This document shows positions 32,643 to 37,803 of a stretch of 37,803 nucleotides of DNA, piece after piece. Origin of the DNA: Oxalobacteraceae bacterium (GTDB taxonomy: Bacteria; Pseudomonadota; Gammaproteobacteria; Burkholderiales; Burkholderiaceae_D); NCBI GenBank assembly GCA_003537575.1, contig DPRS01000038.1, positions 113,540 through 151,342 on the forward strand, given 5' to 3'. The first letter of the stretch is position 1. The number at the start of each line of letters is the position of its first letter. Under the pieces are notes generated by a model that ran no database searches, was not told where the DNA came from, and worked only from the letters and a program-made list of their open reading frames with translations. Made by a program: the position numbers and the translations under genes.

Positions 32643-33668
32643 ATGTCCTCATCAAATCCCGTAGACTTGCGTTTAAAGCAACTAAAACACTGGCTAGGTA
32701 CCCTTGTGACGCCCGCTGTGCTGGTCGACTCGATCCGGCCAGCCTCGGCCGACGCCAGTTTCCGCCGCTATTTCCGTGTCGACAGCGCGGACGGTGCCAC
32801 CTATATCGCCATGGATGCGCCGCCGCCGCAGGAAGACGTGCGCCCCTTCATCCATGTGGCCGAGCTGTTCGGCCAGACCGGCGTATCGGTGCCGCACATC
32901 CTGGCGCAGGATATCGAGCAGGGATTCCTGCTGCTGTCCGACCTTGGCGTCACGACCTATCTGAACCAACTCAATCCAGACACGGCGCACCAGCTCTATC
33001 TGGATGCGATCGATTCGCTGGTGCTGCTGCAGGCGCATAGCCAGCCCGGCGTCTTGCCGGAATACGACCGCGCCATGCTGCTGCGCGAACTGCAGCTCTT
33101 CCCCGAGTGGTATGTCGGCAAGCACCTGGGCGCCACGCTGACGGACGCTCAGCAAGCCGACCTGAATAAAGTATTCGACGTACTGCTGGCCAACAACCTG
33201 GCGCAGCCGCAAGTTTATGTGCACCGAGACTACCATTCGCGCAACCTGATGGTTTTATCCAAAGGCAATCCGGGTATCCTGGATTTTCAGGATGCGGTAT
33301 ACGGCCCCATCACATACGACCTGGTGTCGCTCCTGCGCGACGCCTATATCCAGTGGGATGAGGAAATGGTGCTCGACTGGGCGATCCGCTACTGGGAACG
33401 CGCCCGCCGTGCCGGCCTGCCGGTGAACCCGGACATCGATGCCTTTTACCGCGATTTCGAATTCATGGGCGTGCAGCGCCACCTGAAAGTGCTGGGCATC
33501 TTCGCGCGGCTGTACCACCGCGACGGCAAGGATGGCTACCTGAAGGATCTGCCGCTGGTGATGGAATACACCCGCAAGGCCGCGGCCCGCTACCGCGAAC
33601 TAGTGCCGTTGATCCGCCTGATCGACACGCTGGAAGAGCGCGGCCCGCGCGTGGGGTTCACGTTCTAA
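32643..33668 (+). CDS. amgK: N-acetylmuramate/N-acetylglucosamine anomeric kinase AmgK
   Basis: Aminoglycoside-phosphotransferase-fold kinase of 341 residues that phosphorylates MurNAc and GlcNAc at C1 in the cell-wall recycling route bypassing fosfomycin-sensitive MurA. The catalytic loop is VHRDYHSRNLMV (H194, D196, N201) and the metal site is GILDFQDAVYGPITYDLVSLLRDAY. Pairing with murU downstream makes the assignment strong; orphan relatives are often mislabelled antibiotic phosphotransferases. ATG 32643 is preceded by CTCGTTCC with no good ribosome site. The frame stays open upstream to 32490 but that part lacks similarity. Confidence 0.93.
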   Translation: MSSSNPVDLRLKQLKHWLGTLVTPAVLVDSIRPASADASFRRYFRVDSADGATYIAMDAPPPQEDVRPFIHVAELFGQTGVSVPHILAQDIEQGFLLLSDLGVTTYLNQLNPDTAHQLYLDAIDSLVLLQAHSQPGVLPEYDRAMLLRELQLFPEWYVGKHLGATLTDAQQADLNKVFDVLLANNLAQPQVYVHRDYHSRNLMVLSKGNPGILDFQDAVYGPITYDLVSLLRDAYIQWDEEMVLDWAIRYWERARRAGLPVNPDIDAFYRDFEFMGVQRHLKVLGIFARLYHRDGKDGYLKDLPLVMEYTRKAAARYRELVPLIRLIDTLEERGPRVGFTF

Positions 33669-33774
33669 CAAATTGCGGGACTGAGTTAAGCGCAGCGGTA
33701 CTCTGTCCCCAACTCACTATAACTGGATGGGGTTTTACTAAACCGGCACACTATCCAATAAATTATTGGCTGTT
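33669..33774 (+). other. amgK-murU spacer with interleaved inverted repeats
   Basis: 106 bases, long for this operon. GGGAC (33677-33681) can pair with GTCCC (33705-33709), and TGAGTT (33682-33687) with AACTCA (33711-33716). The arms are interleaved, so both pairings together would make a pseudoknot. The right half contains TCTGTCCCCA, also present before amgK. It could be a degenerate REP-like element or a structured leader of murU. Confidence 0.45.
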
Positions 33775-34490
33775 ATGAAAGCTTTACTTTTCGCCGCCGG
33801 GCGCGGCGAGCGGATGCGTCCGCTGACCGATGCCTGTCCCAAGCCTTTGCTGAAGGTGCGCGGACGGCCGCTGATCGTCTGGCACATCCTGAATCTCGTG
33901 CGCGCCGGCATCACCGACATCGTCATCAACCATGCGCACCTGGGTCACATGATCGAGGAAGCGCTCGGCGACGGTGCGCAGTTCGGTGCGAAGATCGCCT
34001 ATTCGGCCGAGGGCACGGCACTGGAAACTGCCGGCGGCATCGCCCGAGCGCGCCATCTGCTGGGAGAAGAGCCATTCGTCGCCATTGCCGCCGACATCTA
34101 TTGCCCGCATTTCGATTTCCGGCAAGTGCTCGAAGCCCTGGAAGACAATGACGTCTGGGGTAATCCGCACCCGGCCGAGCGCCGCGACGTCGCCTGGCTG
34201 TACCTGGTGAAGAACCCGCCGCACAACCCGAACGGCGACTTCGCGCTGAACAGTTTCTCCATCACCAGCGAAGGCGAGCCGCGCTACACCTTTTCCGGCA
34301 TCGGCGTGTATCGGCCGGAAATGTTCGATACCGTCACGCCCGGTGAGAAAGCCGCGCTGGCGCCGATCCTGCGCGAATATGCCGCGCGCGGCCGGGTCGG
34401 CGGCGAAGTCTATGGCGGCGACTGGACCGATGTCGGCACGCCCGAACGCCTCGAACAATTGAACGCCCCCCTCTTTCCTGCGAGGTCGAA

Positions 34491-34494
<4 letters not shown>
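33775..34494 (+). CDS. murU: N-acetylmuramate alpha-1-phosphate uridylyltransferase MurU
   Basis: Nucleotidyltransferase of 239 residues that makes UDP-MurNAc from MurNAc-1-phosphate, the step after AmgK. The N-terminal signature is LLFAAGRGERMRPLTDACPKPLLKV, the substrate loop includes SAEGTALETAGGIARA, and YTFSGIGVYRPEMF and DWTDVGTPERLEQLN are further family motifs. ATG 33775 gives MKALLFAAG; a TTG three codons earlier is in frame but unlikely. The stop overlaps the pepP start by four bases. Confidence 0.95.
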
Positions 34495-35831
<1,337 letters not shown>

Positions 35832-35838
35832 GGCAGGC

Positions 35839-36981
35839 ATGACAGATCGCAACGATTTCGACATCGCCATCCTCGGCGCCGGACCGGTCGGTCTGGCGCT
35901 GGCGAGCATGCTGGTTGCGCGCGGCGCGACGGCTTCGCGCATCGCCCTGGTCGATGCCAAGACGCTCGACCAGGTGACGCAGGACCCGCGTTCCATCGCG
36001 CTGTCGCACGGCAGTCGGCAAATCCTTGACGGTATCGGCGCTTGGCCCCGCGTGGCCGAGCCCATCCATCAGATCCACGTATCGCGCCGCGGTCATTTCG
36101 GCCGCACCCTGATCGACCGCGCCGAATTCGGCGTGCCGGCGCTGGGCTACGTCACCCGCTACGGCCATATCGTCGCCGCGCTATCGGATGCGGCCTACGG
36201 TGCCGGCGCTCACATCATCCGGCCGGTTCATGCCAATGCCGCCAACGAGACGGCGGATGGCGTCGAAGTACGGCTGGAAAACGGCACGACGATTTCCGCG
36301 CGCATCCTGGTGCAGGCCGAAGGCGGCGTGTTCGGTGCGCAAACGGCCAGGTCGCTGCGCCGCGACTATGGCCAGACCGCCATCATCGCCCATGTCAAAA
36401 CCAGCGCGCCGATCCCGCACCGTGCCTTCGAACGCTTCACCGACGAGGGGCCGCTGGCGCTGCTGCCGCAGGACGATGGCTACGCGCTGGTGTGGTGCTC
36501 GAGTCCTTCGCGCACGGAGCGCCTGGCGGGCCTGTCCGACGCCGCTTTCCTGGAGGCGCTGGGCGAAGCCTTCGGCAGCCGCCTGGGGCGCTTTACCCAG
36601 GTTTCGCAGCGCAATGCCTTCCCGCTCGGCCTGAATGCCGGCGCGGCCGCATCGGCGCGCACGGTCGCCATCGGCAATGCCGCGCAAACCCTGCATCCTG
36701 TAGCGGGCCAGGGGATGAACCTGGGCTTGCGCGACGCCGCCGTACTGGCGCGACTGCTGGCGCAGGAAGCCTCTCCCGCCATGCTGGCGCGTTTCGCGGC
36801 GGAACATAAAGCTGACCGCGACGTGACCATTCGCCTGACGGATGTGATGGCGCGTATTTTCGCCAGCGCGCCGCAAGGAAGCCTGTCGCAGTCCATGCTG
36901 GGCCTGTCGCTTGGCCTGTTCGACAGCGTCAAGCCGGCCAAGAAAATTCTCGCCGAACAAATGATGTTCGGCTGGCGATAA
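35839..36981 (+). CDS. UbiH/VisC-family FAD-dependent hydroxylase (ubiquinone biosynthesis)
   Basis: Flavoprotein monooxygenase of 380 residues in the UbiH/UbiF/UbiI/UbiL family, which hydroxylates the ubiquinone ring precursor. The FAD-binding motif is ILGAGPVGLALA near residue 11. The family motif DPRSIALSHGSRQIL and the second FAD/ribityl motif AIGNAAQTLHPVAGQGMNLGLRDA are clear. Position after pepP favours UbiH, but which ring carbon it hydroxylates cannot be told, since betaproteobacteria use differing sets of these enzymes. ATG 35839 follows the pepP stop by seven bases. A terminator-like stem-loop begins directly at the stop codon. Confidence 0.9.
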   Translation: MTDRNDFDIAILGAGPVGLALASMLVARGATASRIALVDAKTLDQVTQDPRSIALSHGSRQILDGIGAWPRVAEPIHQIHVSRRGHFGRTLIDRAEFGVPALGYVTRYGHIVAALSDAAYGAGAHIIRPVHANAANETADGVEVRLENGTTISARILVQAEGGVFGAQTARSLRRDYGQTAIIAHVKTSAPIPHRAFERFTDEGPLALLPQDDGYALVWCSSPSRTERLAGLSDAAFLEALGEAFGSRLGRFTQVSQRNAFPLGLNAGAAASARTVAIGNAAQTLHPVAGQGMNLGLRDAAVLARLLAQEASPAMLARFAAEHKADRDVTIRLTDVMARIFASAPQGSLSQSMLGLSLGLFDSVKPAKKILAEQMMFGWR

Positions 36982-37004
36982 AAAAACCCGCCACATGGGC
37001 GGGT
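36980..37004 (-). terminator. Intrinsic terminator for the PEP-CTERM gene, possibly bidirectional
   Basis: ACCCGCC (36986-36992) and GGCGGGT (36998-37004) form a perfect 7-bp GC stem with a 5-base loop. On the minus strand the stem is followed by a run of T (complement of the A-run ending at 36986), the classical form, 22 bases after the stop of the PEP-CTERM gene. On the plus strand the stem starts five bases after the ubiH-family stop but no T-run follows, so termination there is weaker. Confidence 0.8.
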
Positions 37005-37025
37005 CGTTGGGGCTTTGCGTTACGC

Positions 37026-37766
37026 TTAAACGTTCTTACGGCGGCGCATGAAGGCGAATGCGGAAAGTCCCAGGCCGAGCAATGCCAGGCTGCCCGGCTC
37101 AGGCACTTCCGACGGCAAGCCGCCTTCCAGGTTGAACCAGCGCGGCGTATTGTTGCTCAGAGTGGTGCCGTTGACCAGCGAAGCGAATGCCACTTCACCC
37201 GGATTGATGGAGCTCAGGCCGTCGCCGAAGCCGGCGGAAGTATTCCGGGGATCGGTGATATCACCGTAGAAAAAGCCGATTTGACCTTCGCCGCCAGCCA
37301 CAGCCGTCTGGTCAGAGCGGATCACCAGCTGGAAGGTGCTGCGAACGCTGTAATCATAGTTGTAATGTCCCAGGCGATCCCAGGTAACGATGATTTCACC
37401 TGGCGCGGACCGGTTCACGAACACGTTGGAAGCGATGTCACCGCGCGAATCCAGATCGGTAAATGAACCTGCGATCATCGGACGGACGTTCTGGGTATTG
37501 AGCGCCTGGCTGATGAAACTGCCCGAGCCGGCACCGAAAGTTACGAAACCGTTCGAGCCGACAAACAAGCCGTCATACGCATTACCAAAGAAATTGATGC
37601 TTTGGTCGGCACCGGAAAAATTCCAGGCGCCGGAAAAGCAATCGTCACAATCGCTCGGCGTGCCGGCATTTGCGCCAAAGTCGGCGGTGTACAAAGCAGC
37701 CTGCGCAGTTGAAACGCTGCCCACGAAAATTGCTGCGATCAAAAGCAATGAGCGTAATTTTTTCAT
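37026..37766 (-). CDS. PEP-CTERM sorting-domain protein with nidogen-like region
   Basis: Exported protein of 246 residues. Signal peptide at residues 1-23 (MKKLRSLLLIAAIFVGSVSTAQA). The C-terminus has the full PEP-CTERM signal: VPEPGSL, a hydrophobic helix and the basic tail MRRRKNV, recognised by an exosortase at the inner membrane in exopolysaccharide-producing bacteria. The middle (about residues 60-170) resembles a nidogen/NIDO fold: YDGLFVGSNGFVTFG, a MIAGSFTDLDSRG segment, IIVTWDRLGHY, a TFQLVIRSD strand and GQIGFFYGD. A CDDC pair lies near the mature N-terminus. GGGA about eight bases before ATG 37764-37766 is the likely ribosome site. No exosortase gene lies in this window. Function is unknown; a surface or matrix role is inferred. 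Confidence 0.88.
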   Translation of the reverse strand: MKKLRSLLLIAAIFVGSVSTAQAALYTADFGANAGTPSDCDDCFSGAWNFSGADQSINFFGNAYDGLFVGSNGFVTFGAGSGSFISQALNTQNVRPMIAGSFTDLDSRGDIASNVFVNRSAPGEIIVTWDRLGHYNYDYSVRSTFQLVIRSDQTAVAGGEGQIGFFYGDITDPRNTSAGFGDGLSSINPGEVAFASLVNGTTLSNNTPRWFNLEGGLPSEVPEPGSLALLGLGLSAFAFMRRRKNV

Positions 37767-37803
37767 CGAAAATCCCGTTAAAAAGTTTAATCATTGGATA
37801 TTC

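Overview
The window is high-GC, gene-dense chromosomal DNA of a Gram-negative betaproteobacterium. The housekeeping gene order (miaB-phoH-ybeY-corC-lnt, glyQ-glyS-gmhB-plsC, lptD-surA-pdxA-rsmA, amgK-murU-pepP-ubiH) is typical of Burkholderiales. The salicylate genes and the PEP-CTERM protein suggest an environmental member, probably Oxalobacteraceae (Herbaspirillum/Collimonas-like). That placement is inference from gene content, not from a phylogenetic marker. I see no rRNA, tRNA, CRISPR array, insertion sequence or phage gene.

Region 1 (1-10305) is accessory catabolism. A NahR/NagR-type LysR regulator (nagR, + strand) is divergent from a compact minus-strand run of eleven genes. In transcription order these are nagAa (reductase), nagI (gentisate 1,2-dioxygenase), nagK (fumarylpyruvate hydrolase), nagG and nagH (oxygenase large and small subunits), nagAb (Rieske ferredoxin), then a complete branched-chain-type ABC importer: binding protein, livH, livM, livG and livF (cut by the window edge). 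The natural reading is uptake of salicylate or a close relative, 5-hydroxylation to gentisate, ring cleavage and hydrolysis. No maleylpyruvate isomerase gene is present. The divergent gap holds two ATTCAT-headed dyads that look like a LysR recognition/activation pair.

Region 2 (10306-13383) carries two purine-base deaminases, guaD and an adenine-type deaminase, and a small secreted protein of unknown function. The guaD promoter is bracketed by a perfect 10-bp inverted repeat.

Region 3 (13436-26956, all + strand) is the conserved core. It covers tRNA modification and rRNA/RNA processing (miaB, phoH, ybeY), envelope functions (corC, lnt), glycyl-tRNA synthetase (glyQS), LPS heptose and phospholipid synthesis (gmhB, plsC), a YgjP-like metallopeptidase, pagL (lipid A deacylase) with its own promoter, gloA, and a GntP-type permease. 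GmhB and PagL each seem to lack a residue usually considered catalytic.

Region 4 (26958-33668): the minus-strand operon lptD-surA-pdxA-rsmA (outer-membrane assembly, pyridoxal phosphate, rRNA methylation) ends one base from the permease stop. It is divergent from region 5.

Region 5 (32643-37766): the + strand genes amgK, murU (cell-wall sugar recycling), pepP and a UbiH-family hydroxylase. A minus-strand gene for a PEP-CTERM, nidogen-like secreted protein follows; its intrinsic terminator abuts the ubiH stop codon.
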